Part shown: piece after piece, positions 49,901-58,601 of the stretch | How positions within the stretch are numbered: position 1 is the first letter of the stretch | Layout: each line of letters starts with the position of its first letter | Assembly: GCA_963850915.1 (NCBI GenBank) | Contig: CAWKND010000004.1 | Coordinates: 186,001-250,000, forward strand | DNA: 64,000 nucleotides | Direction: 5' to 3' | DNA from: CAVTWH01 sp963850915 | Lineage (GTDB): Bacteria > Actinomycetota > Actinomycetes > Mycobacteriales > Micromonosporaceae | Position numbers and translations under genes: made by a program | Notes under the pieces: generated by a model | What the model saw: only the letters and a program-made list of their open reading frames with translations | Told to the model about the DNA's origin: nothing | Database searches by the model: none

Positions 49901-52130
49901 CGGGCAGCGCGAACGCGGCTCCGCCGAGCGCCAGGTCGCCAGCGACCATGCGGGCTCGGCTGGCGGCCTCCGTGCGGGACGGCCCGCCGCTACCGGCAGC
50001 GGGTACCACGCCCGCCGGCTGGAACAGCGTCGGGGCCAGCGCGACGGGCGATGCGAGGCGCGGAATGCTGCCCAGTACGGCTCCGCCGAGGGCCAGTACG
50101 ACCAGCTCGAGCGCGCCGGCTCCCGGGTGTGCCAGGGCGGTACCGGCGGCGGCCGACCCGACCACGAGTGCCGTACCGCCCCGGATCCAGGCCGACCGGG
50201 GTCGCGTGGCGGCCAGGGCGTACCCGCCCGCGGCGAGCGCGGCGACCGTCTCCAGTACCGGCGCGGCCGACCAGGGCAGCCCGAAGGCAGCCGGCGCGAG
50301 CAGTACGGCCAGCCCGCCGAATGCGGTGACCACGTCGCCCCGGTCGGCGGCCGGGAACATCACCGCGCACGCGGCGAGGACGGCCGCCGCGAGGCACAGT
50401 TCGATGCCGTGCCCGTGGGTGGCATTGGCGAGCGTGGCCTGGTAACCGCTGAGGTCGGCGTGCCACACGGGCAGCGAGGCGCGTACCGGGGCGAGGATGG
50501 CGTCCAGCCCGCGCAGCAGTACCAGCAGCCCGACCGTACCGACGGCGAGCAGCCCGGCCCACTCCGCTCCGCGCCGCCCCTGCGCGACCGGCGCCGGGAC
50601 GCCTGGCCGCCGACCGAAGAACGGCCCTCCGATCAGCTCCTGCGCGAATGCGCGCGGCCCGGTCGGGGCGTCGACAGCCTCGACGGGCGCGACTTCGAGG
50701 GGTGGCGTGCGCTCGGGGGCGAGTACGCCGAGCAGGTAGAGCGCCCAGCCCGCACCGAGTACGGCCAGTGCCGTGCAGAGCAGCCCGCGACCGGGCGCGA
50801 CGACGGCGGCCACCCGACCGAACGCGCCGATGACCGCGAGCGTGGCCAGCGCTACTCCCAGGTCGGGCAGGGGAGCGCGGCGCAGCAGCAGCCCGCCGCC
50901 CATCCCGACCACCGCCGCGATCAGCAGCGCCGCCGCGCCGCCGAGTACCTCGGTCGGGGTGTCCGCCTTGCCGAGCGCGACCACCGAACAGACCATGCCG
51001 ACGAGTACGCCCAGCGCGTGCAGTACCCAGACGGCCTCGATGAGGCGCGGCGTGTGCCGGGTCAACTGCGTCTGGCGGGGCCCGGCGAGCGCCCAGGCGA
51101 CCAGGCCGGGGCCGTGCTTGCGCAGGCCGGTCAGGACCAGGGCGAGGGCCAGGTCGGCGGCGGCGACGGCGGAGAAGACGGTGGCCCAGGCCGAGATGCC
51201 CTTGATCACTGCGAAGCCGAGCAGCGGCATGACGGGCTGGACCAGGAGGACGGCGGCGAACTTGGGCGCCGCCAGGTGGGTTCTGGTGCGGTAGACCGCG
51301 GCGATCCCGGCCGCGGCGAGGCAGACCAGTCCGGTGTACGCCGCCTTGGTCAGGCCGGAGCCGGCGATCCACCCCGCTGACCAGGCGTTGTATCCGTCGA
51401 GCAGGACGAAGACGATGGCCACCGAGGCGATCGTCTCGGCTGTCGCGGTCAACTTCCACCTGGCGAACAGCTGCGGCGCGGCCAGGGTCAGCGCGGTGAG
51501 CAGCAGGTAGATCAGCGCCCGGCCGCCGCCACCGATGACCGGGAGCAGGTAGCCGGTGAGTACGACGGCGGCCACCGCGAACAGCAGCGCACCGAGGCCC
51601 AGCAGTACGTTCTGGCCGACCTTGGTGGAGGTCTCGGGCGGGTGGTGGGCCGGGTGGTCGGGGTGCTCCGGATGACCCGGCGGCGGCGCCGGCGGCTGGG
51701 TCGGCGGCGTGGCGTCCCCACCGTCGCTGCGGCGCTGCATCGGCGGGGCCGCGTCGCGCCGGTTGTTCCCGCCTCCTGAGGCTGCCTGGTTGGGGGCTCC
51801 GGTGGCCGGCGCGCCCTTGACGTAGGTCTTCAGCGGGGTACGCGCGGGGCCGGGTAGGCCGGACTTGGTGGCCCGCCGGACGGCGCCGGTGACCCCGTGC
51901 CGGGGAGCCTCGTCGATCTCGTTCTGCAGCAGCGTGCGCCGGGTGATCGCGCCCTGCAGCCGCTTGCCCATCAGGATGCGCTCGTCGGTGAAGTCCTTGA
52001 AGCGGACCTGCATCTGGGTGATCATGAGGCCGAGCGCGGCGATCTCCTGCCGCGGGGTACGCCCGCAGGACGCACAGCCGTTGACCGAGTCGGCCTCTTC
52101 ACCACAGTTCGTGCAGGGGTACCTCACCAC
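46959..52130 (-). CDS. 1,723-residue polytopic membrane protein with N-terminal zinc ribbon
   Basis: The N-terminus has a four-cysteine ribbon (CTNCGEEADSVNGCASCG), a coiled-coil-like segment (MQVRFKDFTDERILMGKRL) and a Pro/Gly/Asn-rich linker to about residue 165. From there to about residue 1,705 it is nearly continuous hydrophobic helices, dozens in all, with repeated motifs such as LLVGAL and ALGLAALAAPATLGLAW, suggesting internal duplication. The last residues are basic (TEQRRRRSEQIRDVWGKL). This is the architecture of SCO7322-like large actinobacterial membrane proteins. Function is unknown. GTG 52130 or 52127 is the start. Confidence 0.75.
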   Translation of the reverse strand: MVRYPCTNCGEEADSVNGCASCGRTPRQEIAALGLMITQMQVRFKDFTDERILMGKRLQGAITRRTLLQNEIDEAPRHGVTGAVRRATKSGLPGPARTPLKTYVKGAPATGAPNQAASGGGNNRRDAAPPMQRRSDGGDATPPTQPPAPPPGHPEHPDHPAHHPPETSTKVGQNVLLGLGALLFAVAAVVLTGYLLPVIGGGGRALIYLLLTALTLAAPQLFARWKLTATAETIASVAIVFVLLDGYNAWSAGWIAGSGLTKAAYTGLVCLAAAGIAAVYRTRTHLAAPKFAAVLLVQPVMPLLGFAVIKGISAWATVFSAVAAADLALALVLTGLRKHGPGLVAWALAGPRQTQLTRHTPRLIEAVWVLHALGVLVGMVCSVVALGKADTPTEVLGGAAALLIAAVVGMGGGLLLRRAPLPDLGVALATLAVIGAFGRVAAVVAPGRGLLCTALAVLGAGWALYLLGVLAPERTPPLEVAPVEAVDAPTGPRAFAQELIGGPFFGRRPGVPAPVAQGRRGAEWAGLLAVGTVGLLVLLRGLDAILAPVRASLPVWHADLSGYQATLANATHGHGIELCLAAAVLAACAVMFPAADRGDVVTAFGGLAVLLAPAAFGLPWSAAPVLETVAALAAGGYALAATRPRSAWIRGGTALVVGSAAAGTALAHPGAGALELVVLALGGAVLGSIPRLASPVALAPTLFQPAGVVPAAGSGGPSRTEAASRARMVAGDLALGGAAFALPGAIASATAALAPPGSGPRPILAATFLAVAGTLCAAVLSQVAWDRRLDTSGDTGTAPGSPGKLIALGTTLGAAVLAIVALRTPVGLIDRAVAVLLLVAGLTLLIAPWVLGDAAPAEPTGTAKRGKAGAVLGRLRAADLSAVVVTTATIAAVTRVGALIVPKYALVSAALVVFAVAAGIRAIPLSWRRGPVIGAGAVATIVGLIAAVTAVRAGLAVVNAARPIWGTDLHNWSATVTTSYAGQVPLTLIVLAVAAAIGLPRPWSQQGIAAGLGLAALAAPATLGLAWWSPIMLSGLAATIFGISSGTTRDPRVAWTRFGVAAVLFADTVAASLVAPDTTVSTLFAAAAINGAVAGTALLTKRRIDVVKVPPAHLTLIGGGALCTAVLTVPAAFACLMGSRHSGQTMLLTAALAGLCIAFAIAALTCYDDPGFLLYVTVAVAVGGTVIAVATLQVKYLPVEVYAAAAALLVVLSELLRAAVTARRAERAQYRPRASDLRDGVVARVPSRPGYTVGFAAGPATVLAVVWLAPRVLAALFGPYTQITNVWPANPPVTAKDGLGHLAHWAGNGNSVVAALLLTIAAALGAIGFGGSDRQIGERAVAVVIPGAAITLLIAPAALGLGWAAEPLGALLVAAICGLGVALTRPPAQLGSPLRDARRIIVLICILAAAAGLSGALATRAMTLTSLAVTAACGLVVGLRGHGRSTRITGWLITGVAGHLAALVLGRIANLPVYQSAFLVALVAAILLVLAATLPSLSQPGRASESITVEASAYAGAFFALLLASRSQPYLATFCTAWGVVLAIAATRPRRSPFYRRALIWLAVGHELAAWWLYLHLSGVHLLEAYSLAVAVAALVIGWLETRHRPDLPSWAAYGVALIAAYLPSLTLVLTGGDSNPWRRVLLILGAAGAVVFGALRRQQAPIVIGSVALVLAAVYELAVFSTLALLGAVLGLVALVMVALGAGTEQRRRRSEQIRDVWGKLR

Positions 52131-52295
52131 CGCGCGGGCTGCCTTCCTGCCCGGAGCAGCAACGTGCCGGCGGTTCGTGCCGGCGTGGCCTCCCGGAGCC
52201 GATTGTCTGGTTCTCCATGAAGGATGCCGGTTCGGTGCGCCTGCTGACTAGTGGGAAATCGGGTGTCCTGATCAAAGCGGCTCGGCGAAAAGGAT

Positions 52296-52326
52296 CACCC
52301 CGGCCCACACGCGGTGAACCGGGGTG
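52296..52326 (-). terminator. terminator after the UDP-glucose dehydrogenase gene
   Basis: CACCCCGG (52296-52303) pairs with CCGGGGTG (52319-52326) around 15 bases. On the minus strand it is followed by ATCCTTTTCGCC, a short T-run. It lies 20 bases after the dehydrogenase stop. Confidence 0.7.
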
Positions 52327-52345
52327 CCGGAAGAGCGGGTGAGCC

Positions 52346-53788
52346 TCAGCCGGCCTGTACGACCGGCCGGCCCATGCCGCGGTACGCCCAGCCGGCCCGT
52401 ACCCACAGCTGCTGGTCAAGACAGTTACGTGCGTCGATCACGCGCTGGCTGGCGACCAGGGCACTGAGGGCCTTCGGGTCGGCGTTGCGGAACTCGTCCC
52501 ACTCGGTGAGTACGCACACCAGGTCGGCTCCGGTCACCGCGTCCGGCAGGGACTTGGCGAAGGTGGCCTCGGGCAGCTGCCGCTCGGCGTTGTCCATGCC
52601 CTCCGGGTCGTAGACGGTGACGTCGGCGCCGGCCCGGATCAACTTGCGGGCGACGGCGAGTGCCGGCGAGTCGCGTACATCGTCGGAGTTGGGCTTGAAG
52701 GTGGCGCCGAGTACCGCGATCCGCGCCCCGGTGAAGTCCGGGCCGTTCGGCCCGGGCTGGCGGTCCAGCAGCTCGGCGGCGAGCTTGAGTACCCGGTTGC
52801 GGCGCCGCTCGTTGATCAGGTCCACCTCGTGCAGGAAGCGCAGCGCCTCGCCGGCGCCCAGCTCCTGCGCCCGGGCCTGGAAGGCGCGGATGTCCTTGGG
52901 CAGGCAGGCGCCGCCGAAGCCGAGGCCGGCGCGGAGGAACTTGTTGCCGATGCGCGGGTCGTAGCCGATGGAGCGGGCCAGCTGGGTGACGTCGGCACCG
53001 GCCGCCTCGCACACCTCGGACATCGCGTTGATGAAGGAGATCTTGGTGGCCAGGAAGGCGTTCGCGGCCACCTTCACCAGCTCCGCCGTGGCGAAGTCGG
53101 TGATCACGATCGGGACCTCGCGGTCCTCGGTGGTGGCCAGGTCGAACATGCCCTTGTGCGCGGCGTGCAGCATGCCCAGCGCCCACTCCGACTTGACGCC
53201 GAAGATCACCCGGTTGGGGCGCAGTACGTCCTCGACCGCCACACCCTCCTGCAGGAACTCGGGGCTCCACGCGACCTCGACCGCCGAGCCCGCCGGGGCG
53301 TACCGGTCGACCAGCTGCTCCACCCACTCGGCGGTGCCCACCGGTACCGTCGACTTGCCGACCAGCAGCGCCTTGCGCTTCAGGTGCGGGGCGAGCGTGG
53401 TGACCGCGCTCTCCACGTAGGTCAGGTCGGCGTTCATCCCGTCCGGCCGCTGCGGCGTACCCACGCAGATGAAGTGCACGTCCCCGAACTCGGCGGCCTC
53501 GGCGTAGTCGGTCGAGAAGCGCAGCCGGCCGGAGGCGATGTTCTTGCGCAGCAGCTCGTCCAGGCCCGGCTCGTGGAAGGGGACCTCGCCACCCGCCAGC
53601 TTGGCGATCTTGGGGATGTCGACGTCGACCCCCATCACCTCGTAGCCCAGCTCGGCGAAGCAGATCGCATAGGTCGCGCCCAGGTAGCCCGTGCCCAGGA
53701 AGGTCAGGCGGGGACGGGGGGAGCCCGAAGGCGGGCTGACCAGGGCCGGCGGCTGCAAGGGCTGGTTGCTCGGGTACGCGATGGTCAC
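52346..53788 (-). CDS. UDP-glucose 6-dehydrogenase (UDP-glucose/GDP-mannose dehydrogenase family)
   Basis: A 480-residue NAD-dependent dehydrogenase, oxidising a nucleotide sugar (most likely UDP-glucose) to the uronic acid for cell-surface polysaccharides. The NAD fold is FLGTGYLGATYAICFAELGYEV. The catalytic Cys is in GLGFGGACLPKDIRAF, and GKSTVPVGTAEWVE and the C-terminal GATFKPNSDDVRDSPALAVA follow. The N-terminal 25 residues are Pro-rich and unusual. It is divergent from the acyl-CoA dehydrogenase gene. Confidence 0.9.
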   Translation of the reverse strand: MTIAYPSNQPLQPPALVSPPSGSPRPRLTFLGTGYLGATYAICFAELGYEVMGVDVDIPKIAKLAGGEVPFHEPGLDELLRKNIASGRLRFSTDYAEAAEFGDVHFICVGTPQRPDGMNADLTYVESAVTTLAPHLKRKALLVGKSTVPVGTAEWVEQLVDRYAPAGSAVEVAWSPEFLQEGVAVEDVLRPNRVIFGVKSEWALGMLHAAHKGMFDLATTEDREVPIVITDFATAELVKVAANAFLATKISFINAMSEVCEAAGADVTQLARSIGYDPRIGNKFLRAGLGFGGACLPKDIRAFQARAQELGAGEALRFLHEVDLINERRRNRVLKLAAELLDRQPGPNGPDFTGARIAVLGATFKPNSDDVRDSPALAVARKLIRAGADVTVYDPEGMDNAERQLPEATFAKSLPDAVTGADLVCVLTEWDEFRNADPKALSALVASQRVIDARNCLDQQLWVRAGWAYRGMGRPVVQAG

Positions 53789-54036
53789 GCTTGCTCTCCA
53801 CTCGCAGGTTCTTCATCGACGCCCGGGGGGTTGGCGGTCGGTGTGGCGGTGTTCGCCGGTACTTCTCCGGGTCTTGCCCGGGCTACAGGGTACCTGCCGC
53901 ACCCGCGCCGGTACGGCCGTGCCCGGGTGGGATGCACGTTACCCCGTGGTACCCGGTGGCAAAGGTCGCAGCGGAGATTGAGTTACTGGCCGGTAGGCTA
54001 GCGGCACGACAGGCCCCGTACCGGGTGAGTGGAGAG

Positions 54037-55203
54037 ATGATGAACGGCGTGTTCGACGTGTACCAGCTGCCCGAGGAGCACGAGGCGATCCGGGGCGCCG
54101 TCCGGGCGGTCTGCGACGCCAAGGTGGCCCCGAACGCCGCCGCCGCTGACGAGCACAGCGAGTTCCCGCAAGCCTCGTACGACGCCCTGCGCGCCGCCGA
54201 CTTCCACGCCCCGCACATCCCGATCGAGTACGGCGGCGCCGGTGCCGACGCGCTGGCCACCGCGATCGTGATCGAGGAGGTGGCCCGGGCCTGCGCCGCG
54301 TCCTCGCTGATCCCCGCCGTCAACAAGCTCGGTACCCTGCCGCTGCTGCTCGCCGGCTCGGCCGAGCTGAAGGAGCGCTACCTCACCCCGGTGGCCAGCG
54401 GCGCGGCGATGTTCTCCTACTGCCTCTCCGAGGCCGAAGCCGGCTCGGACGCCGCCGCGATGAAGACCCGCGCGGAGCGCGACGGCGACGGGTACCGGCT
54501 CAACGGCGGCAAGATGTGGATCACCAACGCCGGCGTGTCGGACTACTACACCGTGTTCGCGGTCACCGAGCCGGGCATCGGGGCCAAGGGCATCTCCGCC
54601 TTCGTGGTGGAGAAGTCGGATGACGGGGTGAGTTTCGGCGCGCCCGAGCACAAGCTGGGCATCAAGGGCTCGCCCACCCGGCAGGTGCACTTCGACAACG
54701 TACGCCTCCCGGCGGACCGGATGATCGGTTCGCCCGGGACCGGCTTCGCCACCGCGATGCGTACCCTCGACCACACCCGGGTCACCATCGCCGCCCAGGC
54801 GGTCGGCATCGCCCAGGGGGCACTCGACTTCGCCAAGGGGTACGTCCAGGAGCGCCGCCAGTTCGGCAAGGCGGTCGCCGAGTTCCAGGGCATCCAGTTC
54901 ATGCTCGCCGACATGGGTATGAAGCTGGAGGCCGCACGCCAGCTGACGTACGCGGCGGCGGCCCGCTCCGAGCGGGGGGACGCGGATCTCACGTACTTCG
55001 GCGCGGCGGCCAAGTGCTTCGCGTCGGACGCGGCCATGGAGATCACCACGAACGCGGTGCAGTTGCTGGGCGGGTACGGCTACACCCGGGACTACCCGGT
55101 CGAGCGGATGATGCGCGACGCCAAGATCACTCAGATCTACGAGGGTACGAACCAGGTGCAGCGCATCGTGATGGCGCGGCAGCTGCTGACCGGCAAGGTC
55201 TAG
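54037..55203 (+). CDS. acyl-CoA dehydrogenase
   Basis: A 388-residue FAD enzyme for the first step of beta-oxidation. MFSYCLSEAEAGSDAAAMKT and WITNAGVSDYYTVFA hold FAD-binding residues. The catalytic Glu is in the C-terminal IYEGTNQVQRIVMARQ. ATG 54037 or 54040 follows GGAG; the frame continues to 53791 through non-coding-like sequence. In M. tuberculosis the related fadE25 lies next to purE and purK, so its position 7 kb from purKE recalls that linkage. Confidence 0.93.
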   Translation: MMNGVFDVYQLPEEHEAIRGAVRAVCDAKVAPNAAAADEHSEFPQASYDALRAADFHAPHIPIEYGGAGADALATAIVIEEVARACAASSLIPAVNKLGTLPLLLAGSAELKERYLTPVASGAAMFSYCLSEAEAGSDAAAMKTRAERDGDGYRLNGGKMWITNAGVSDYYTVFAVTEPGIGAKGISAFVVEKSDDGVSFGAPEHKLGIKGSPTRQVHFDNVRLPADRMIGSPGTGFATAMRTLDHTRVTIAAQAVGIAQGALDFAKGYVQERRQFGKAVAEFQGIQFMLADMGMKLEAARQLTYAAAARSERGDADLTYFGAAAKCFASDAAMEITTNAVQLLGGYGYTRDYPVERMMRDAKITQIYEGTNQVQRIVMARQLLTGKV

Positions 55204-55244
55204 ATCGGGTTGACCGGAAGTGGTGGGGGCTCCACGATTCCCGG

Positions 55245-56354
55245 GTGACCGCGTACGAGGAGTTGGTTGCGGGTACCGACTGGGCAGCGCTGCGGCACCG
55301 CAACGGTACCGGTGCGGATCTTCGGCAACACCTGGCCGGGCTGCTGGCGGAGGATGCCGACGTGGCCGCCGAAGCGGTGACCCGGCTGCACTTCGACGCC
55401 TTGTGCCGGACCGCCGTCTACCCGGTCACGCCGGTCTGCGTCGAGTGGGTCCTGCTTGCGCTCGGCGATCCGCGGACCGCCATCGACTGCGTGCAGGCGC
55501 CGCCGTGGAGTTGGGCGGTGCGGCCGCTGCGCGCGCTGCTGCTGGAGTGGCTCGGCTGGGCGGCGGAGGCGGCCGTGGACGGCAACCGGGGCTACGGAGT
55601 ATCGGAAGGCGATGTGGCGCAAGCGGTCCAGGCGTGCCGGTCGCTGCTTCCGTTGGTGTACCGGCGATCCCTGACCTTCATGGCTGACCCCGATGAGCTG
55701 GTCCGGCGGGCAGCGCTGCGGGTGGTGTGGCAGGCGCTGCGTACCCCCGAGCTGGCCCGGTCGCGCTGGCCGGTCGCGGTCGGGCTGCAGCATCCGGTAC
55801 GCCAGGCGGCGCGGCTGGACCGGATGGCGCGGGCGCTGACCATCGCCGACTGGGGGATCGAGCCGCGGGAGCTGCTGATGGACGAGGATCCGGTGGTACG
55901 GGCGACGGCCGCGCTCACGCCGGTACTCGACGGCGATCCACTCGCGCTCGCCGAGGTGCGCCGCGCCCTGGCCGACTGGGACCTCGCGGACTGGCAGGTC
56001 GGGGAGTACCTGCCGCAGTTCCCGGAGCACCCGCGCACCGCCCTGCTCGACGCGCTGCTGCGCCGTACCACCACGGTGGACGCGGCGGACGCCGAGGCGC
56101 TGGCCCGGGCCACCCACCGGGTCGCCGCGCAGCGCGAGTGGCAGCCGCTGCTGGATCGCCTGTTCGCCGAGGGGTACCGGCCGGGGGCTGCCCTGTCCGA
56201 GGCGCAGCGGCGATTCCTGAAAGCGTTGGTGGACAACGACAACTGCTGGGTACCGCCGGATACCAAAGCCGACTGCCTGGTACGCGCCGGCCTGCCCGAC
56301 GACCGGGCCGCCCTCCGCGCACTGGTCGCCGCCGAAGGAACGGCACGAGCATGA
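55245..56354 (+). CDS. helical-repeat-like hypothetical protein
   Basis: A 369-residue soluble protein made mostly of predicted helices (LRQHLAGLLAEDADVAAEAVTRL; PDELVRRAALRVVWQALRT), resembling a HEAT-type repeat scaffold. Trp and Leu spacing suggests at least five repeats. No catalytic motif is seen. GTG 55245 is the best start; upstream codons run into the acyl-CoA dehydrogenase gene in a different frame. It lies 41 bases after that gene. Confidence 0.6.
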   Translation: MTAYEELVAGTDWAALRHRNGTGADLRQHLAGLLAEDADVAAEAVTRLHFDALCRTAVYPVTPVCVEWVLLALGDPRTAIDCVQAPPWSWAVRPLRALLLEWLGWAAEAAVDGNRGYGVSEGDVAQAVQACRSLLPLVYRRSLTFMADPDELVRRAALRVVWQALRTPELARSRWPVAVGLQHPVRQAARLDRMARALTIADWGIEPRELLMDEDPVVRATAALTPVLDGDPLALAEVRRALADWDLADWQVGEYLPQFPEHPRTALLDALLRRTTTVDAADAEALARATHRVAAQREWQPLLDRLFAEGYRPGAALSEAQRRFLKALVDNDNCWVPPDTKADCLVRAGLPDDRAALRALVAAEGTARA

Positions 56355-56433
56355 CTCTGCACCCGCTGGCCCTCCCAGCCGGCAACAGCCGCGATAGTCT
56401 GCCTTCACCGGACGTCGGGAGGGGACAGTCGAC

Positions 56434-56856
56434 GTGCTCGCCCCGTTCTACCGCGACGGCCGGCACATCCCCGCCCTGCTGCGCCCGCGGGAGAACCTCC
56501 AGGTCGGTCCCGCAGTACGAGGAGGTGAGCCGGTCATCGTCGGTACCCGGATCCCGTCGGCCGAGGTGGCCGCCCTGCTGGCGGATGGTGTCACGCCAGA
56601 GCGCATCGCCGACTTCTACCCCGGCGTGGGTGCGGATGCCGCGCTTGCCGGCCTGCCCATCGCGCTGAAGGCGTTGGAGACCGCAGACGCGCAGCGGCCG
56701 GTTCGGCTCAGCGGCATCGACCCGAGCCCGTTCGCTCGCGTCAAGGTAACCGATCCTCGAACGGAACCGCCGCGATTCTGGCCGGCCGAAGTCAGCCAAG
56801 TGCCGCGCGAGCGGGTAGCGGAAACCGCTGGGTCCGAAGCGGCGGCGAGCGGCTGA
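56434..56856 (+). CDS. DUF433 domain protein
   Basis: A 140-residue protein with a DUF433 core (GGEPVIVGTRIPSAEVAALLADGVTPERIADFYPGV, about residues 30-65). DUF433 proteins are often antitoxins for DUF5615 PIN-like toxins, but no such partner follows. The residues beyond 80 are unlike the family. GTG 56434 is preceded by GGAGGGG. The role here is unclear. Confidence 0.7.
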   Translation: MLAPFYRDGRHIPALLRPRENLQVGPAVRGGEPVIVGTRIPSAEVAALLADGVTPERIADFYPGVGADAALAGLPIALKALETADAQRPVRLSGIDPSPFARVKVTDPRTEPPRFWPAEVSQVPRERVAETAGSEAAASG

Positions 56857-56879
56857 CCACCGCACAGAACGGGGGACTG

Positions 56880-58319
56880 ATGAGGGTGTCGGTGGTACCT
56901 GCGCCGGAGTGGCTGACCCTGCACGAGGGGTACTTCCCGCTCGGGCCGGACGCTGGCGTACGCGGCCCGGCAGGCGTGGCCGAGCTGGCCCGGGAAGTAC
57001 TGGGCTGCAACGGCTCCGGGGCAGAGGTCGAGCTGCTCGTGGTCGACGACGGCACGCTGGGGGCCGAGGGGTACCGGCTGCGGGTCGGCCCGGACGGCGT
57101 GCGGGCCAGTGCCGCGGGCGAAACCGGGCTGCGCTGGGCGGTACAGACGCTGCGCCAGCTGCTCGACGGGGATCGGCTGCCCTGCCTGGAAATCGTCGAC
57201 CGGCCGAGGTACCCGTGGCGTGGTTCGCTGCTCGACGTGGCGCGCTGGTGCCACCCGCTGCCGTTCCTCTACGAGTACGTGGACCTGTTGGCGCTGCACA
57301 AGTTCAACACGCTGCACCTGCACCTGACCGACGACCAGGGCTGGCGCTTCGAGGTACTGCGCTATCCCCGGTTGACCGCGGTGGGCGGCTTCCGGGACTG
57401 CTCGCCGGTCGGGCACGCCCGCGACGGAGTGGTGGATTCCGTGCCACACGGCGGTTTCTACACCCAACGGGAGCTGCGCGACCTGGTGGCGTACGGGCTG
57501 CGGCGCGGGGTACGCATCATGCCGGAGGTGGACGCGCCGGGGCACATGCAGGCGGCGATCTCGGCCTACCCGTGGCTGGGCAACGATCCGGCGCGCCAGC
57601 TTCCGGTGCGTGACCAGTGGGGCATCTCCGGTCACGTGCTCAACGTCTCCGACGCGGCGGTCGGCTTCGTGCGCGACGTACTCGACGAGCTGACCGACGT
57701 GTTTCCGTTCGGGTACACGCACATCGGCGGGGACGAGGTGCCGACCGGCGAGTGGGCAACGAATTCCGTTGCCCGGGAACGGATCGCGGCCGCCGGCCTG
57801 GCCGGTCCGGAGCGGCTGGTCGGCTGGTGGGCGGCGCAGCTGTCCGCGCACCTGGCGACGCTGGGCCGGCGTGCGGGAGTCTGGGACGAGCTGCTCGATT
57901 CGGGGGTACCCGACGGGGCAACCGTCTTCGCCTGGCGCAACTCGGAGAAGGTGGCGCAGTCCGTACGGACGGGGCACGAAACCGTTGCCGCGCCGCAGGA
58001 GTACACCTACTTCGACTGGGCCGAGGGTGACGGTCCGGACGAGCCACTCGCCATCCGGGGCACGCTGCCGCTCGCGAAGGTCCACGGATACCAGCCGCCC
58101 GTCGGTGTGCTGGGCGTCCAGGGGCAGCTGTGGAGCGAATACCTGCCGACGCCGGAACTGGTGCGGTGGCGCGCTTTCCCGCGACTGGCGGCACTGGCCG
58201 AGGTGGCCTGGTGCGCGGAGCGGCCGGACTATGTGGACTTCCACCAGCGGCTGACCAGCCACCTGCCCCGGCTCGCCGCCCTCGGCGTCGGCTACCGCCC
58301 CCTGGATCCGACCGGGTAG
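56880..58319 (+). CDS. beta-N-acetylhexosaminidase (glycoside hydrolase family 20)
   Basis: A 479-residue GH20 enzyme releasing terminal GlcNAc/GalNAc from chitin oligomers or glycans. The N-terminal beta domain is followed by the barrel: YPWRGSLLDVARWCHPL, NTLHLHLTDDQGWRFEVL, MPEVDAPGHMQAAIS and the catalytic Asp-Glu pair in HIGGDEVPTGEW. WSEYLPTPELVRWRAFPRL lies near the end. There is no signal peptide, so it probably acts inside the cell on imported sugars. The chitosanase gene next to it suggests a chitin/chitosan degradation theme. Confidence 0.92.
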   Translation: MRVSVVPAPEWLTLHEGYFPLGPDAGVRGPAGVAELAREVLGCNGSGAEVELLVVDDGTLGAEGYRLRVGPDGVRASAAGETGLRWAVQTLRQLLDGDRLPCLEIVDRPRYPWRGSLLDVARWCHPLPFLYEYVDLLALHKFNTLHLHLTDDQGWRFEVLRYPRLTAVGGFRDCSPVGHARDGVVDSVPHGGFYTQRELRDLVAYGLRRGVRIMPEVDAPGHMQAAISAYPWLGNDPARQLPVRDQWGISGHVLNVSDAAVGFVRDVLDELTDVFPFGYTHIGGDEVPTGEWATNSVARERIAAAGLAGPERLVGWWAAQLSAHLATLGRRAGVWDELLDSGVPDGATVFAWRNSEKVAQSVRTGHETVAAPQEYTYFDWAEGDGPDEPLAIRGTLPLAKVHGYQPPVGVLGVQGQLWSEYLPTPELVRWRAFPRLAALAEVAWCAERPDYVDFHQRLTSHLPRLAALGVGYRPLDPTG

Positions 58320-58369
58320 CGGAGGGCCGGACACGGGTACCACCCGGGTCGTACCGTGTCGGCATCTCG

Positions 58370-58561
58370 ATGACAGGCGCGGCCGCGGCCGTCCGCCTCG
58401 CCTGGGGCCTGGCCGATCTGTACAACCACGACGCGGCGGTGTGCGTGGGCATCGGCGCACTGTCCATCCCGCTCGCCGCCACGGTAGCGGTCCCAACCCC
58501 GAAGCGGAGTCGTTTGGTACCAACGACTCCAGCGCCGTCCCGCCCCGCGACCGAGGGGTGA
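58370..58561 (+). CDS. possible small protein, weak
   Basis: A 63-codon frame from ATG to TGA with one hydrophobic stretch (VCVGIGALSIPLAATVAV) lies between the hexosaminidase and chitosanase genes. There is no clear ribosome site and the palindrome at 58506-58530 falls inside it. It may be non-coding. Listed for completeness. Confidence 0.2.
   Translation: MTGAAAAVRLAWGLADLYNHDAAVCVGIGALSIPLAATVAVPTPKRSRLVPTTPAPSRPATEG
58506..58530. terminator. hairpin between convergent hexosaminidase and chitosanase genes
   Basis: GGAGTCGTT (58506-58514) and AACGACTCC (58522-58530) pair perfectly around a 7-base loop (TGGTACC). It lies between two convergent genes, which fits a shared terminator, although it is nearer the chitosanase end. 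Confidence 0.55.
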
Positions 58562-58601
58562 TCGACGGCCCGAGCGCTGTCCGGGCCGCCGAACCCTTGT
58601 G

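Noticed and set aside
47319..51380. long plus-strand frames of 600 and 719 codons
   Set aside because: Antisense shadows of the giant membrane protein gene; no start signals and no recognisable domain.
58370..58561. confident small membrane protein
   Set aside because: Kept only as a low-confidence entry because it lacks a ribosome site and contains the hairpin shared by the convergent genes.
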